From Stereocaulon alpinum (lineage: Eukaryota > Ascomycota > Lecanoromycetes > Lecanorales > Stereocaulaceae), in contig JAEUBA010000076.1 of the NCBI GenBank assembly GCA_018257865.1, forward strand, positions 1-64,000: DNA of 64,000 nt, in the 5' to 3' direction. The stretch's first letter is position 1, and every line of letters begins with the position of its first letter. Shown in pieces: positions 1-11,479 of this stretch. Below the pieces are notes generated by a model. The model saw nothing but the letters and a program-made list of their open reading frames with translations, ran no database searches and had not been told where the DNA came from. A program made the translations under genes and the position numbers.

Positions 1-3000
1 GGCGGGAGGAAGCCTAACGGAATTAAGCTATTAGTAATCGAATATATAGCTATTAAATATATAATATAAAAGTAATTATTATATAGCTTAGATAATACTG
101 CCTGCGGGTCTAATCTAGATATCCGACTCGAATATACCTACTATAGTGGAGGATATATCCGAACTGTCTAACTCGAATAAACCTACTATAGCGGAGGATA
201 TATCTAAACTATCTAACTCAGACGACTTCCTTATTACTAATATTATTAATATACTAGCTGAGCGTATATAATTCGTATTCTGGAAGGATTACGCGATTGC
301 TACGTTAGTTTAGTAAAGTAACTATTAATACTAACGTTATAGATACCTAGTGTAGTAATTTAAGGTTGCGGATACTACTATTATTTACCTTAAGTTACTA
401 ATTTAGCTGATTTCAGGGTCCGCAATTAATATAGGATGCAGACCCTGATTTAGCTGGGGCCTGCTGATAGCGCAAAACTAGCTGTGAGGCTAATAACATA
501 ATCTTTTAGGAAAGCGCGATGTAACCCCTAGATTCGGAACGTAGTGCGGCCTATATTAAAGTCGATATTATTAGCCACCTTACTAGTAAAGGAGAGGCTA
601 TTATTATAGCTAATAATATTTTTAATAAACTCTTTACTGCGAGTAGTCCTACGGCGTAGAGGGTACCTATCTACTAGGACTTCTTTAATTTTATAGAGTA
701 AGTTATTTATTTTACGCGCTATAAGCTTACGGTCCTTTTCCAGTCTATTAGGTAATAGATCGACCTCTTCTAGCTTATATAATTAATCGGGCGGTAGCTA
801 ATTATTCTTCCTATTATCGCAGTATAGCTACTGATTATAGGGCCTACGTTCTGCAGGCTAAGACTAAGTAGTATAGTAGGGATAGGTATTAGACGTATTA
901 TAGAAACCTTTATTAATTATAAAGAGCTTCACGTCTTTAGCCGTAGCTAGGTCCCTATATAACTAGAACGTAGCCCTATTCCTCAGCCGATATAGGCTAC
1001 GTTAGCGACTAGGGTAGTCTAGGCTATAGTCTTCTATAGTTCGTTCCTAGCGGGCGTAGTAGCGTAGAGTACGCTTAGAGTATTCTAGTCTAGGTAGGGG
1101 AGCAATTAAGTTAATATCTATAAACTTAGTAGGCGCTGACTTAGTAATATCTTCTATAGTAGAAGCCGGTAGAGGGACTCTTTATAAGATCACCACCTAT
1201 AAATATAAGTTAATAGGGTTATGATCACGCTGTATTACGGTATAGCTATTGATATAAGAATTATACTAAGGCTCCTAGAACGGCCTGCTTAGTAAATACC
1301 TAAGTACTGCGGTCTCTCCTATAGTCTCTTATATAGTATTAATAGCTAGAGTATCTATAGCTATCTTCTTCTTCCTCCTACCTCCTAGTCTTCTTTGCCT
1401 GTTTATACTATCCTTAGTAATTTTACTAAGGGCTGTGCGTTGCCTCTTAGAGGGTCTCTTAGGGCTTATAAGAATAGTAGGTATAGAGGACTCTAGGTTA
1501 ATATAGATATAGTAGTCCCGCTTATTAGTCTAGCGTATAACACGTCTGGTATTATATATAGAAGGGATATAAGGAAAGATATTCATAAAGGAGCTTAATA
1601 ATTATTGATATTAAAAACACGTCTAGAAACTGGGCGATAGAGGAAAAGCGCTAAGACCTAGGACTTTAGCGTAGGTATAGTATATACTCAGCGATATCTT
1701 TTACGTATACCGACAGATTTTTATTATTCTTACAGCGATAGAATCCTTGAAAGGAGGCGTATCTTTTAGGCGCAAAACATATTTATTATATAAGTTGAAA
1801 GGAAAGTGCGTAAGATATAAAGATTCTCGTAGTTTTAATATTCGTGCTAGCCGGAAGAAGAGATCCAGATTTTATTCTCTTAAGATATATTAGCTCGCTT
1901 AGCACGGGTGATCTTCAGGGTCCCAATTGCCCATTTTCTATTATAGTAAAGTAGATATTCGTCTATATTATAGGCTTATAATTCCGCCCTTAGCTTTTTA
2001 ATAAGCTTTAGATTAAGTATACTAGCGCACTTCTCTATTAGAGGTTTAGGGAACTTATAGAGATACTAGGGCTTACTAAAGACTATATAAGGATAGTTCT
2101 TTTAAGTATAAATCTTATAGGAATTCTAGTTCTCTATAAATTTAAAGGCTTCTTTATAAATTAAGTATATATAGACGGCGTAGTAAGCTAAGCGATTATA
2201 AAGCCTATTATATTAATAATATCCTTCTTCTTACGCGATATTAAAGAAGAGTACCTAGCGGTATAGTATAGAAGACTATAGATATATCTACTAAGCCTTA
2301 ATTCTTTACTTTACGGTACTCTTCCTAAATATCTAATACTTCTTAAAAGGTCTTAGGTCCTTAGTACGGTCCTCTTATATATAATATAACTACTAGTAAG
2401 CGTCTATAATAAGAATAGTCTCCGTCCCTTAGTTAGACTAGATTATATTAGGTATAGTTTTTACCTCTGCTAAATAGTCTAAATATTACTTTACTATACT
2501 AATTACTATATAAGCTGAGACTCTAATATAGATCTATAGAATTTTACGAGAATAGGCGTTAATTACGGCGTAGATTTAGACGCTAAAGAACTCTAGTTTA
2601 TAATACGTATTAATAGACTAGATTACGTTAGGTCTTAGTATAGTATATTTTTAATACCTATATTATTTCTTCTTTAATCTTCGCTAGATACCTTCTAAAT
2701 CGACTAGTCTTATTCTATATATTAAATTATACCTAGAAATAGCGATCCCCTTACGTCGGAAGTAGGTATAGAGGTATATAAAGCTAAAGTTAGTAATAAA
2801 GCTACTAGCTAGGTACTCCTATATAATATAAATTATCTTATTATCTTAAAACTATTCCTATCTAATCTTATACCTCTACTAGTAACCTAGCTTAATCCTA
2901 ATTCGCTAAAGTAATTTAGGTTATATAGGTATTCCTATAGCTTTTAACTTAACTCTTATCTCTTAATTAGTCGCTAGGCGCTTATAGAAGAGGAAGGTAA

Positions 3001-3399
3001 TTATTAAGTTATAGAGTTAAGGGTCTAGATACTTATATATAATATATTTCTTCGCGCCCTAACTAGTTAGGTATCTTTATAGTATCTTTAGACTAACTAT
3101 AGGGTAGTATTTATATAATTTAATAAGGATATCCCCCGTAGTAGTACCCCTATTATAGGTATTAAGGATCTATTCTTAGTAGGAGTTTAAGTTAATTATA
3201 CGTAGCGCTATAAGGATAAGAGGTAGTAATTTAATAGAGTATTATTAGATAAGCTATATTATAGGCGCTATAGATAATTAGATCGCTAGTAGTAGTATAG
3301 TTACTAGATTATTAATAATTACAAATGTGGTAGGGTAGGTTTTCAAAATTAAAGTTGAAAATATTTGATGTGACCACTTGCCCATTGCGGCACACCGTA
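1..3399 (-). mobile_element. RIP-mutated TIR DNA transposon with integrase-type transposase, copy 1 (cut by window start)
   Basis: The block is dominated by TpA and has almost no CpA/TpG, as RIP leaves it. Its right end (about 3290-3399) is the terminal inverted repeat also present at both ends of the element at 11222-16360, finishing in CACCGTA at 3393-3399. Read on the minus strand, about 2000-3290 is collinear with the left 1.4 kb of that element, including the transposase segment at 2580-2660 that still reads GPNVI..., then Y-KLEFFS, interrupted by stops created by C-to-T changes. Leftward of about 1945 the similarity stops: this part may be a diverged interior, a second nested element or a deletion junction. 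A roughly 50-bp imperfect tandem repeat lies at 118-230. No open gene remains. The left end is outside the window, so the full length is unknown. Confidence 0.8.
3290..3399. repeat. Terminal inverted repeat of element copy 1
   Basis: This stretch aligns with the TIRs at 11222-11335 and 16248-16360, sharing the TAGGGTAGGTTTTC and AATATTTGATGTGACCA blocks. The outermost 20 bp differ (CCCATTGCGG in place of TTATCCCGGG), so the two copies belong to different subfamilies. The end sequence CACCGTA is conserved. Confidence 0.8.
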
Positions 3400-3543
3400 C
3401 TGTGGCGCAGTTTGCATGCGGCGAAGTCAGGCAGAATCTTGGCAATGCGGCGCATCAGGACGATCACAACTCCCAATTATACGATGGGATCGATACGTCC
3501 TAATGTGCATTCTTCACTAACACCGCTTATTGGAACCTAGCCA

Positions 3544-4953
3544 TTGCCATTCTCCCAGTCTTCTAGAGTGACTTACTTTCGTAGCTCGAGGGGCAGTGAT
3601 CGGACTTTTCAAGTCTCCCGCCTTGGGCAGCCGGTCGTCATATGCATTCAGGTCGTCGAACGATATAGCGCATGTCGTTGTCCCTATCACACGCACCAGG
3701 TCGACTTATGCTCCAAACATGGAAGTAAAGGACATACGGTACAGACACGTGAAATCTTGGTGGGGTATACTTGCTCTTCACACAGTTCATCGAGTGTCTA
3801 TCAGCCGGTTTATCTTCGGTTCCGGCACAAAGGGGACACCGTACCATATTTCGGCACCGGGACATTAGGGTCAGAGCGAAGCTGGCCGACTTCAGCTAAT
3901 GGAGTATACGACGGTGATTCATTGGGAGAACCCTCACTACCATCTTTCGAGGAGCAGCACCGGATCACATTGAGGAATGTAGAGACTCATCTTTCTGTAG
4001 CCCCAGATCAGGGCGACTTGCATACTCAACATGCATCCCAAGCAGCTATCGATGCAAGATGGCAGAGCAGGGCCTATCCAGTATTTCAGTCGCATGAAGG
4101 CGTGCGAATCCACCTTACAAGTTTACCCCAACGAGATGAGCATGCTAAGCATATTGCTCCTACAGAGCCAGAGTTGGAGCTAGCGCAATCGACGTTTGAA
4201 AGTTTTCCGCCAATCGAAGGTACCCGATCGGATATTGAGGAGCAAGTGTGTGCTTCACCGAGCCTGCCGAGACCTCTAGATTCTAATAATGGACTCACCT
4301 CTGTGACTGTAAAGATACCTTGTCCCGATCATCAGTCTCGAATCATCGGTTCATGCTCGAGAGGATGCAGCTGGAACTTCGAAGAAGCTGCTGAAAGAGG
4401 ACATAATATCGCCCCTCCGAGCGGGAAACAAGATCAGCAGCCGAGCGGAAGCCTGCTGCTATCTAGCCTCGCCAGAATGTTCCAGATTCGGGGTAGTCGA
4501 GTGTCTGCCACACATGGAATTGGGCCTACTTTGGATGTTTCTAGTGGTGCGTCGAATCCTGGTATAGAGCTGCAACCACTGCAAAACGCCAGCGATGATA
4601 GAGCATCAGTCAATTCATCAACCCTAGAAGATATTGAAGTCCATCCTGAATCCGATGCTCATCTCCGTCAACCGTACGCCAGAATGCGTGCTCTACAGTC
4701 AATGAAAAACCCCGGTATGCGCCCGTGCTATATTCTGATATGTCTGGGCGCTCTCACCGTTGTTGGCAGTCTGATTCCTGCACTTTGGCAATCAAGCGTA
4801 CGTCATGATATGCAAGGAGGATTCTCCCTCGGTCAATATATTCTCGGTGTTGGTATATTTGCCGTTGGGAGCATGGTTGCTATTCACAGTAGATCATGCG
4901 AGTGTTGGCGTGCGCATGATAGCACAATTCTTGAAGGCCGTGTGCACCGTTAG
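3544..4953 (+). CDS. Hypothetical protein with two C-terminal membrane segments
   Basis: An uninterrupted 469-codon frame starts 144 bp after the transposon end. I do not recognise a characterised family. The first 110 residues are compositionally odd and could be a fortuitous extension, or belong to an unresolved exon in another frame. From about residue 110 the protein is hydrophilic, rich in Glu, Ser and Pro (for example PTEPELELAQSTFE). Near the C-terminus two hydrophobic segments lie around residues 396-412 (ICLGALTVVGSLIPALW) and 422-442 (FSLGQYILGVGIFAVGSMVA), followed by HSRSCECW with two close cysteines. This suggests a membrane-anchored protein with a large soluble N-terminal part. 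The start codon is the first ATG of the frame and is uncertain. Location inside an island bounded by RIP'd repeats suggests an accessory or orphan gene. Function unknown. Confidence 0.5.
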   Translation: MPFSQSSRVTYFRSSRGSDRTFQVSRLGQPVVICIQVVERYSACRCPYHTHQVDLCSKHGSKGHTVQTREILVGYTCSSHSSSSVYQPVYLRFRHKGDTVPYFGTGTLGSERSWPTSANGVYDGDSLGEPSLPSFEEQHRITLRNVETHLSVAPDQGDLHTQHASQAAIDARWQSRAYPVFQSHEGVRIHLTSLPQRDEHAKHIAPTEPELELAQSTFESFPPIEGTRSDIEEQVCASPSLPRPLDSNNGLTSVTVKIPCPDHQSRIIGSCSRGCSWNFEEAAERGHNIAPPSGKQDQQPSGSLLLSSLARMFQIRGSRVSATHGIGPTLDVSSGASNPGIELQPLQNASDDRASVNSSTLEDIEVHPESDAHLRQPYARMRALQSMKNPGMRPCYILICLGALTVVGSLIPALWQSSVRHDMQGGFSLGQYILGVGIFAVGSMVAIHSRSCECWRAHDSTILEGRVHR

Positions 4954-6713
4954 GATAGTTGACTTGGATATGGATACGAGTATTGTTTTCAATCACATCG
5001 AGATAAAGAAACTTTATCCGTGGTCGAGAGTCAGCTTGGGCATGGGCGATGGTGGAAGGATTATCGAGTTCGACGAAACGCACGTCATGACCCAGTAAAA
5101 CTTCGAACAAGTCTGGGTATTACTGAATTGATGGTTCCGATGATCAAGAAGCAAGCATCGCCCTGTTAGTAGGTAGTCCGTCATATTCATGGTAGATATG
5201 GCATCAGGCTACGTGTAAGTCAGTAGATCCGCCGGTTGTACAATTTTCTGAATAGTCTAGAGGCCAGGGTATTTTGAGGCAGAGTACTGACATAGGGTTA
5301 GGGCTTCTAAACCGAAGTCACAAGTACACTAGCCTTATGTAGAACTTGCCATACTTCGGCAAAACTGATGATCCGAACCGCTGATTGATCAGTCAGACGG
5401 TTCAAACCGGACCACTAGGATCTGCAACTAGACCAGTTAGTAAACGAAAAGGGCGGACCAACAGGACCATCCGTTTAGACTGCCAAACCCACAAACAGTC
5501 GGTCAATTATGAAGCGCCTTAGTTTCAGCGCTAGGTGATCTAGGCCGGTACGTTAGCTAACATAGCTTCTGTCTTACGATGCAAGTCGGGCGGGCCGCTT
5601 CGATCGGCCATAATCAGGTGAGATCCCATCGTAGCTGTGCACAGAGATGCAATCACATTCCACGCTCAAGCGGTGTGACACGAATCCTGAAGGATCGAAG
5701 GATCGCACCCACGAAGAAGACATCGCATGTAATTGGTGGTGACGTGTCGCTCACCTCATAAACAGGCGCATTCTTGGGGACACGAAAGGAGACATCCAAT
5801 AGACACTTGCCACACTGTCGCATCAGTATCCTCAGCTGAGCGTAAACATTGCCCTGTTTGTGTCCAATGCTCCGCTTGTAACGCCATTGCTCTGCTCAGT
5901 AGTCTCCTGAGACTGGCGGCACTAGTGAGAGACTGCTTACCCATCGAACAAGTGTCAGTTAGCGCTTCTATGGGCTGATGTTCTTAGCTAGATACTGTAC
6001 TAATGATGAAAGCTACACCGCCGTCGCTCCAGCAATCTGGACCGAAGCCGAACAATCTTTCGGCATCGTTTGCTCGTATCTACCCTACCTCCGTCCACTC
6101 TTTGGCCGCTTGCTATCAGACAACACTCAAGGCACGAGCGGTAGTCACATGACGAGTCGAGATATACGGTTGGCGAAGCTGAATACGAAAGGTTCCTTGG
6201 GACGGCTATCGGGCGATGACGGTACCGCCGGTTCTGCTCACTGCCCAATGGGAGTCTCGCGCTGTCGAACGCGAGAGTTGCGATTGATTGCAACTGCGTC
6301 TCCTGGTCATAAAAAACCGGGGGTTGGCCCAGAGGCTATTTGGAGGAGCTAAGCTATTGGGATACCCTACGATGATTCCGAAGGGAATCGTGGGGGCCTT
6401 TTCGATCGAGAAACAGTGCAAAGTCTCCGGTACTGTAGCGACGTTCGAGGAGATCGTAACCTCGTGCTTATTGCTAAATGTCCAATGGTCAGTACCAGAA
6501 TGATCTTGGTCGTCTCATTCCGAACCCGAATAAGATTACCTATACAGTAGTTGGTCGTTCAGGAATCGAATCGCACCATAGCTGCCAAAACGCACAAAAT
6601 CAACGTATCGGTCCATGTATCTCCAGTGGAACTAATTTCAAGTTTTACGTTTCAAGGACACCCTGTGCCGGCTATTTAGAGACTTTGCTTTCTACTCAAT
6701 CATCCCCTCAACC
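4954..6713. other. Intergenic region, no supported gene
   Basis: Only short overlapping frames on both strands are present, none with recognisable motifs or phase-compatible introns. A hairpin-capable stretch occurs near 5374-5405 (GAACCGCTGA...CGGTTC). A GGTTCAAACC box there lacks the rest of a tRNA. I see nothing else that can be supported. Confidence 0.5.
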
Positions 6714-6900
6714 TTAGCCCAAAATCTCACTGGCAATCTTCTGTGCCAATGCATATACCGTAGCCTGAGGAGGTCCTGGTGGCAAGAACGGGAAGCTGCT
6801 AGCGTCCACGACTCTCAGACCCTGTACTCCGTAGATCCGTGCAGAGCTGTCAATCACAGCCCTAGTGTCGTTTGATCTCCCATCCTATGGACGTCAAATT
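6714..6900 (-). pseudogene. C-terminal remnant of a GMC-family FAD oxidoreductase
   Basis: On the minus strand, ending in TAA at 6714-6716, the frame reads RIYGVQGLRVVDASSFPFLP followed by PGPPQATVYALAQKIAS. This is the C-terminal signature of GMC oxidoreductases (glucose oxidase, choline dehydrogenase, aryl-alcohol oxidase type), in which this segment helps close the FAD site. Immediately upstream a HRMG motif (family norm: H-x-x-G-T-C-x-M-G) is in a different frame from RSNDTRAV, and a TAG sits in the last frame near 6884, so the gene is frameshifted and stopped. The N-terminal FAD-binding dinucleotide fold (GxGxxG) is not visible in the next kilobase. I interpret it as a decayed or truncated enzyme gene. 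Confidence in the family is high; the exact extent is uncertain. Confidence 0.8.
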
Positions 6901-8396
6901 CGATTCGGAAATTCTGTGTAGTGAACTTGAAGACTTGCGACTCTAACGCCACAAAAAACATCAAATTCATAAGGTGAAAGAAGAGATGGATGGATTCTGA
7001 GACTGATCGATCTGTTGATGGGTTTACACTCTTGGGCGCAAGCCGGCTGTTTCTTGATTGCAACGCAACCTGATAATGAAACCCTGATATCCTACTCCAG
7101 ATATCCTGACGTATACAACACGGAATTTCATGATCGCTGCGGCGTTCGAGCCGAAATTTCAAAGCCTTCAATACTGCCATACGAGAGTCTTGGATCGGAT
7201 CAATCATTCATGAGAAAGCATTTTGGTTCTGTGGAGGACAGATTGGAAACGACTAGCATCATGCATACACTATCTCGTCGGGGTACGCGACACCGATACC
7301 TAGGTATTTACGCGCGGCTCTCTAGGCGCCGGTAGTCCCAAACCCTTTAGGAATCCTCCACACTGGTGTACTAGTGCCACACACGGTGCCTACCTCCGTT
7401 CAGTGATTTACCTCGCCAATCTTTTCCTAATGCTGACAAGAAATTCTTAGCTATTGCCCCCTCATTCATGTAGAGGACAAGATTCCCCATGTTTAAGTGC
7501 GTCTGATTGTCCAGACATTATTCTACTACCTGCATCTAGGATTCTGATCCCTGAGCAAAGCTGAAGTGCACGCTTGGTCATGGTGTAAACGCTACGAATT
7601 AGTGCAATAGTAGCAAGATCCTTCGGAGCTGCACGATGACGTCTTGAATTCCGGCTCGAATTACTTTATACTATGACTACAGCGCTCCGGATAGGTAGCG
7701 GTACTTCATTGGATGTCATGATTGGGAGCAAGCTTGACCCTCAACGCCTTTCTGAGATTTTGGCAAACTTTGCGTAGATTATAATCCATCACACTCTAAT
7801 CCAAGGTAGACGCTATCTTTTGTTGCAATATCATGTAAGATCGATGTCGCGTCCAAAACCACAATGACAAGTATAATGTCCGTTTCTGACTACAGGCGCG
7901 CGTTCTTTCCTGTGCTCATGGACGAAGTGGCCAGTGCTACCCCCGGGCGGAATCTTCTATCATTCCAAAGTCCTCGATAACTGAAGATCGTCTCAAATTT
8001 GTCAGGTTTCGCGACCTCTCTAGGGCGATCAACCAATGCTCATGGTGGCTGGGAGAAAGAGCTTAGTGAAGCTACTTACAAACCTAGACCAACGTGTCTC
8101 AATGGGAGGACTGATGATATCATTCCTCTTTCCGATGGCTCTAGTCGTTGTTTCAGGTCCTGGAGCTAAGTATTCGCGATTACAAGAGCCTTTAACCTTT
8201 ATTCTCCAGACTTGTATCTACGCTGTTACGTGTCATTGAAAGGTAGGTCCTGTTGAAAAGCGCACGAAAAGTGAATGATCTTGGCATAAGAGACTGGTAG
8301 TGCTGATATTCTTATTCGCGAGTCTTGAAATAACTCTTCGTCACCGATGCTGTTACCTTGTTGTGGAGAAAGAGAGTCATACCTACCTCTAGTGCG
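6901..8396. other. Gene-poor spacer, probably decayed coding sequence
   Basis: This holds short unsupported frames only. It lies upstream (minus-strand sense) of the GMC remnant, so it may contain the eroded N-terminal part of that gene, but I could not find its FAD-binding motif. Confidence 0.4.
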
Positions 8397-9350
8397 CTAC
8401 AAAAGAATGTTCCACTCGAACGCATAGCCCTCTTTGTTGATGAAGCGACACTCAGCCCCACCATACGTCAGAATAACTGAAGACTTCTCCTTGTCCTCTT
8501 TTTCGCACTCGTAAATGTCGAGAAGCTGACGGTCGAGAGTGAACGCATCGAGCGTTAAGGGTGAGATCTCGCCATCTACTGCAGGCTCTGCTGGTGAGCC
8601 AGCGACGATGTCTCGACAAACGAGAGCATCAGTGAATTCGAAGTCTGAAAGTATGTCGAACATGGCGTTCACCGAGTCTTCCACATCGGTCTCCGACATC
8701 GCATATATGTCGCCGAAAGGTGATAGGGGACAAGTGGTAATGTCGTGAGTCCCATCGCCGCAGGCATCGCATTCAACGATGGTCATGGAAGGGATGGACG
8801 ACTCGTCGACATCGGCGTTTTCGATGGTTTCGATTTCGTCCATCAAGTTCCTACCGAGGTAATGAAGGACCTCTTCATCCTTTCTGCAGATGACAGTGTG
8901 TTTTTCTATGGTTGTTTCGGCACTAAATAATTCATGGAACTTGGCGATCTCGTTCTCAAAAGCTACATCACCGGCTCCAGCGCGGTATATATCGTCGACC
9001 TCGGCGAATTGATGGTTGAATGCTCTAGTCTGTACAAACATGCCAGTAACTTGCTGATCTCTTAGCTGGAAGAGTAGCTTCTTAGCCTTGAGACCAGCAC
9101 GAGCCTTGCGCTTCAACTTCTTCTCATTTGTTGAAAAGTTGGAAATGTATTCCATGGTGGCCGAATCGAATGTTGACGGATGCCGAGCTTCTGCTGGTGT
9201 CAAGAGAAGCGCGCTTAGATGCCCACAGTTGAAACAGATGTCTCCTTGTGTGACGGTGGAGCAGGACTGACACTGGACTTTAGAACTCGGATAGGGGTAC
9301 ACGATGGGAGGGGGGGTGACGGTGGATGGTCGGGTGGAACGAGCATGCAT
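8397..9350 (-). CDS. Hypothetical protein with zinc ribbon and CCHC zinc knuckle
   Basis: A single uninterrupted 317-codon frame. Near the N-terminus Cys27, Cys30, Cys39 and Cys42 form a CX2C-X8-CX2C zinc ribbon-like pair, followed by His44. A basic stretch follows (residues 77-92, KKLKRKARAGLKAKKL), which could bind nucleic acid or act as a nuclear signal. Further on, Cys194, Cys197, His202 and Cys207 fit CX2CX4HX4C exactly, the zinc-knuckle pattern of retroviral nucleocapsid and RNA-binding proteins. The C-terminal third is acidic. Neither motif has extra family context that I recognise, and the second could be coincidental. A nucleic-acid or protein interaction role is inference. The gene lies alone within the repeat-bounded island with about 570 bp of upstream non-coding sequence before the next gene, which is divergent. 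Confidence 0.65.
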   Translation of the reverse strand: MHARSTRPSTVTPPPIVYPYPSSKVQCQSCSTVTQGDICFNCGHLSALLLTPAEARHPSTFDSATMEYISNFSTNEKKLKRKARAGLKAKKLLFQLRDQQVTGMFVQTRAFNHQFAEVDDIYRAGAGDVAFENEIAKFHELFSAETTIEKHTVICRKDEEVLHYLGRNLMDEIETIENADVDESSIPSMTIVECDACGDGTHDITTCPLSPFGDIYAMSETDVEDSVNAMFDILSDFEFTDALVCRDIVAGSPAEPAVDGEISPLTLDAFTLDRQLLDIYECEKEDKEKSSVILTYGGAECRFINKEGYAFEWNILL

Positions 9351-9930
9351 TCTTGCAATGATTAGTGACTAGCCTCTCACTGTTTTTGAGACTGCTCTGT
9401 TGGTGTGGTTGTTGCGCCTGGATGGTCGAGCGGATGAGGTAAGTGAAGACTTTGACCTTCCAGTTGAGAAGGGTATTTATGATTGACCTTTTATTTGTAT
9501 AACAATGACATTGAACAAGGACTCTTCTTTTGTAAGGTACAATGGCGCCGAGGTCAAAGGGAGTAGAACGACCAAGATGTCATTAGTAGACAAAGCATAC
9601 CAGCGCGAATTACACAATGCAATTGATCTCCACGCATCAACAATGCCATTGAAAAGAAAGATCCCTCGCAACCTATTGTGATTGTGAGACACTGGACAAA
9701 GAAAACTGGACCTCAAAGCTTGCACACAACAAGAAGGTCCATGATGCAATGGACGATAAACAACTGCTCTCTAAGACAGGCCGGGGTACTAAAAGCCTGC
9801 GGGACTCCCTGACTGTTCTTACTCTTACCAACTACCAATCACCATTCTCAACATCGAATACTCTTGAAGAAGTACAACCAAAGCAAGTAAGTAATCTACC
9901 TCCACATCACTAACATCCAATAGACTTGAA
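9351..9930. promoter_or_regulatory. Divergent intergenic/promoter region
   Basis: This separates two head-to-head genes. Upstream of the + strand gene a GTAAGT (9887) and a CACTAACATCCAATAG (branch site and acceptor ending 9923) could delimit a 37-nt 5'-UTR intron, short for fungi, so this is tentative. No clear TATA element is evident. Confidence 0.3.
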
Positions 9931-10206
9931 ATGGGTTGCATTCCATCAAAACCAACTCGTCCAGGACCTCGTCAGCAGGGCAACGACCCAACTCCTAGAT
10001 CATGTAAAGCCTCAGAACCCCTTCGCGCAAGTGCCACGACGCCTCGTGTACTTAAAAACGGACAAGCGGACCGTCTATTCGAGAGAGAAGAGGCATCGAA
10101 CAAAAATAAAGCCAGCGTTGCCACCACCTTCGACCAGTTGGCCGCGAGGGGAGTCATCGATAAGGATGCGTTGAAGCGTGGTAGCTATATGCCACCAAAG
10201 TACTAG
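9931..10206 (+). CDS. Small protein with N-terminal MGCxxS dual-acylation motif
   Basis: The 91-residue product starts MGCIPSK. Gly2 followed by Cys3 and Ser6 matches the N-myristoylation consensus (MGxxxS) combined with a palmitoylatable cysteine, as in Src-family kinases and G-alpha proteins. This predicts tight membrane-leaflet attachment. The middle is basic and low in complexity (PTRPGPRQQGNDPTPRS). The C-terminus, FDQLAARGVIDKDALKRGSY, is predicted amphipathic helix, and the protein ends in MPPKY. There is no enzymatic domain. A second frame overlapping the same start region (from 9926) lacks such features. A possible 5'-UTR intron sits just upstream. I do not recognise a named family. 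The start is supported by the motif itself. Confidence 0.6.
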   Translation: MGCIPSKPTRPGPRQQGNDPTPRSCKASEPLRASATTPRVLKNGQADRLFEREEASNKNKASVATTFDQLAARGVIDKDALKRGSYMPPKY

Positions 10207-11216
10207 ACTCACAATTAGGGGTAAAGGTTAGTGTTGTCATCCCTTCTATTACAGGCTTCTTAGACACCAGACGATATCGATACGCTGCATTGCTTGATAA
10301 TATATTATCTACCATATTTCGTGATGTGATACAGCCCACGGTCAAGGAAAAGGCTCCTTCTTTTCAAGTATTAATTTTCGTGTCTGCACATTCCAAGGAA
10401 TGGGCAAGACGGAGATAGTTAGAAAAGAAATACGTTACCTGACTTGCTCGGGAATCGAGAAACAGCCCGGACGAAATCAAAGACAATTCCACTGACAACT
10501 TCAATTACTTTACTCATTCTTCGACCAGCGAACCACCTATTTCGTAGCCAAACAATTGATTCCGGCCATAGTCCTTTTGAAGAGGCAATTTTTGTTAATT
10601 TGTCGACTTTGTCCACAGTGAGTCGGAATGCCTGAAACGTCCATAGGCCCGTGTTAAAGGCGCTAGTGCGGATGTTATAAGCAAGACTTGGCGCTCCACT
10701 GTCTTGCCTACCTTGTCGTTCTCATGTTTCATCATCCGGTCCAAGGTAAAGCATCCTCAAGAATTCCCGCATCATGCTGTAGAATCACGCTGTGGCATGT
10801 GGCATGGATACGTGAACACATCTGTATACCGCGTCTAGCTCTCAAACATACTGCGTCCTCCACCAATTTCCCGGAGTGATGACTTTACTTTAAAGCCTTT
10901 TTCCGATCGTCTTGAACACCACACCAGTCTATGACTGAGTCAATAGAGTGGGGCCTCTCCCTGTTGCTGCCCTAGGGTTTCGTGGACCCTGGACCAGGTA
11001 CTGTAAGACGATGGAAGCACGGCACAACGACCACTCGCTTTTCCGTCAATTTACAGGTCATTTCGTTTCCACGTTGACTATATTCGCTCACGCTCCTATT
11101 ACTCGTCATACCGCTTGTTCTCTATGAGCGCGTGTAGTCTCGAGTATCAGACGACTTATCACTTCGCTCTATTACGGGCCCTACAGTTACGGATACGAGC
11201 CAAGACACATTTCCAC
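10207..11216. other. Intergenic region between the small acylated-protein gene and TIR element copy 2
   Basis: Base composition is normal (not RIP'd). No frame longer than 65 codons carries a recognisable motif. Nothing supportable seen. Confidence 0.5.
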
Positions 11217-11221
11217 GCAGC
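11217..11221. repeat. Target-site duplication GCAGC, left
   Basis: GCAGC immediately precedes the TACGGTG end of the element and is repeated at 16361-16365 directly after its CACCGTA end. Confidence 0.7.
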
Positions 11222-11335
11222 TACGGTGTCCCGGGATAACCAATTGGTCACATTAAATATTTTGAACTTTTATTTCTGAAAACCTACCCTACTACATTTG
11301 CAACTCTTAATAATCCAGCAACTACACCACCACTA
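11222..11335. repeat. Left terminal inverted repeat of element copy 2
   Basis: It is the reverse complement of 16248-16360 with only a few C/T and G/A differences. The outer 33 bp are identical up to a RIP-type change. Confidence 0.9.
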
Positions 11336-11479
11336 GTGATCTAATTATCTACAGCGCCTACAGTATAGCTTATCTAATAGTACTCTATCGAATTCCTACC
11401 TCTTATCCTTATAGCGCCCCGCAAAATTGACTTAGACCCCTACTAAGAATAGATCCTTAATACCTATAATAGGGGTGCT

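Noticed and set aside
5385..5420. GGTTCAAACC resembling a tRNA B box
   Set aside because: No A box, acceptor stem or anticodon arm could be arranged around it.
11222..11226. TA dinucleotide duplication implying a Tc1/mariner element
   Set aside because: TA belongs to the terminal repeat itself; the outer GCAGC direct repeats are a better target duplication, and the transposase is integrase-like.
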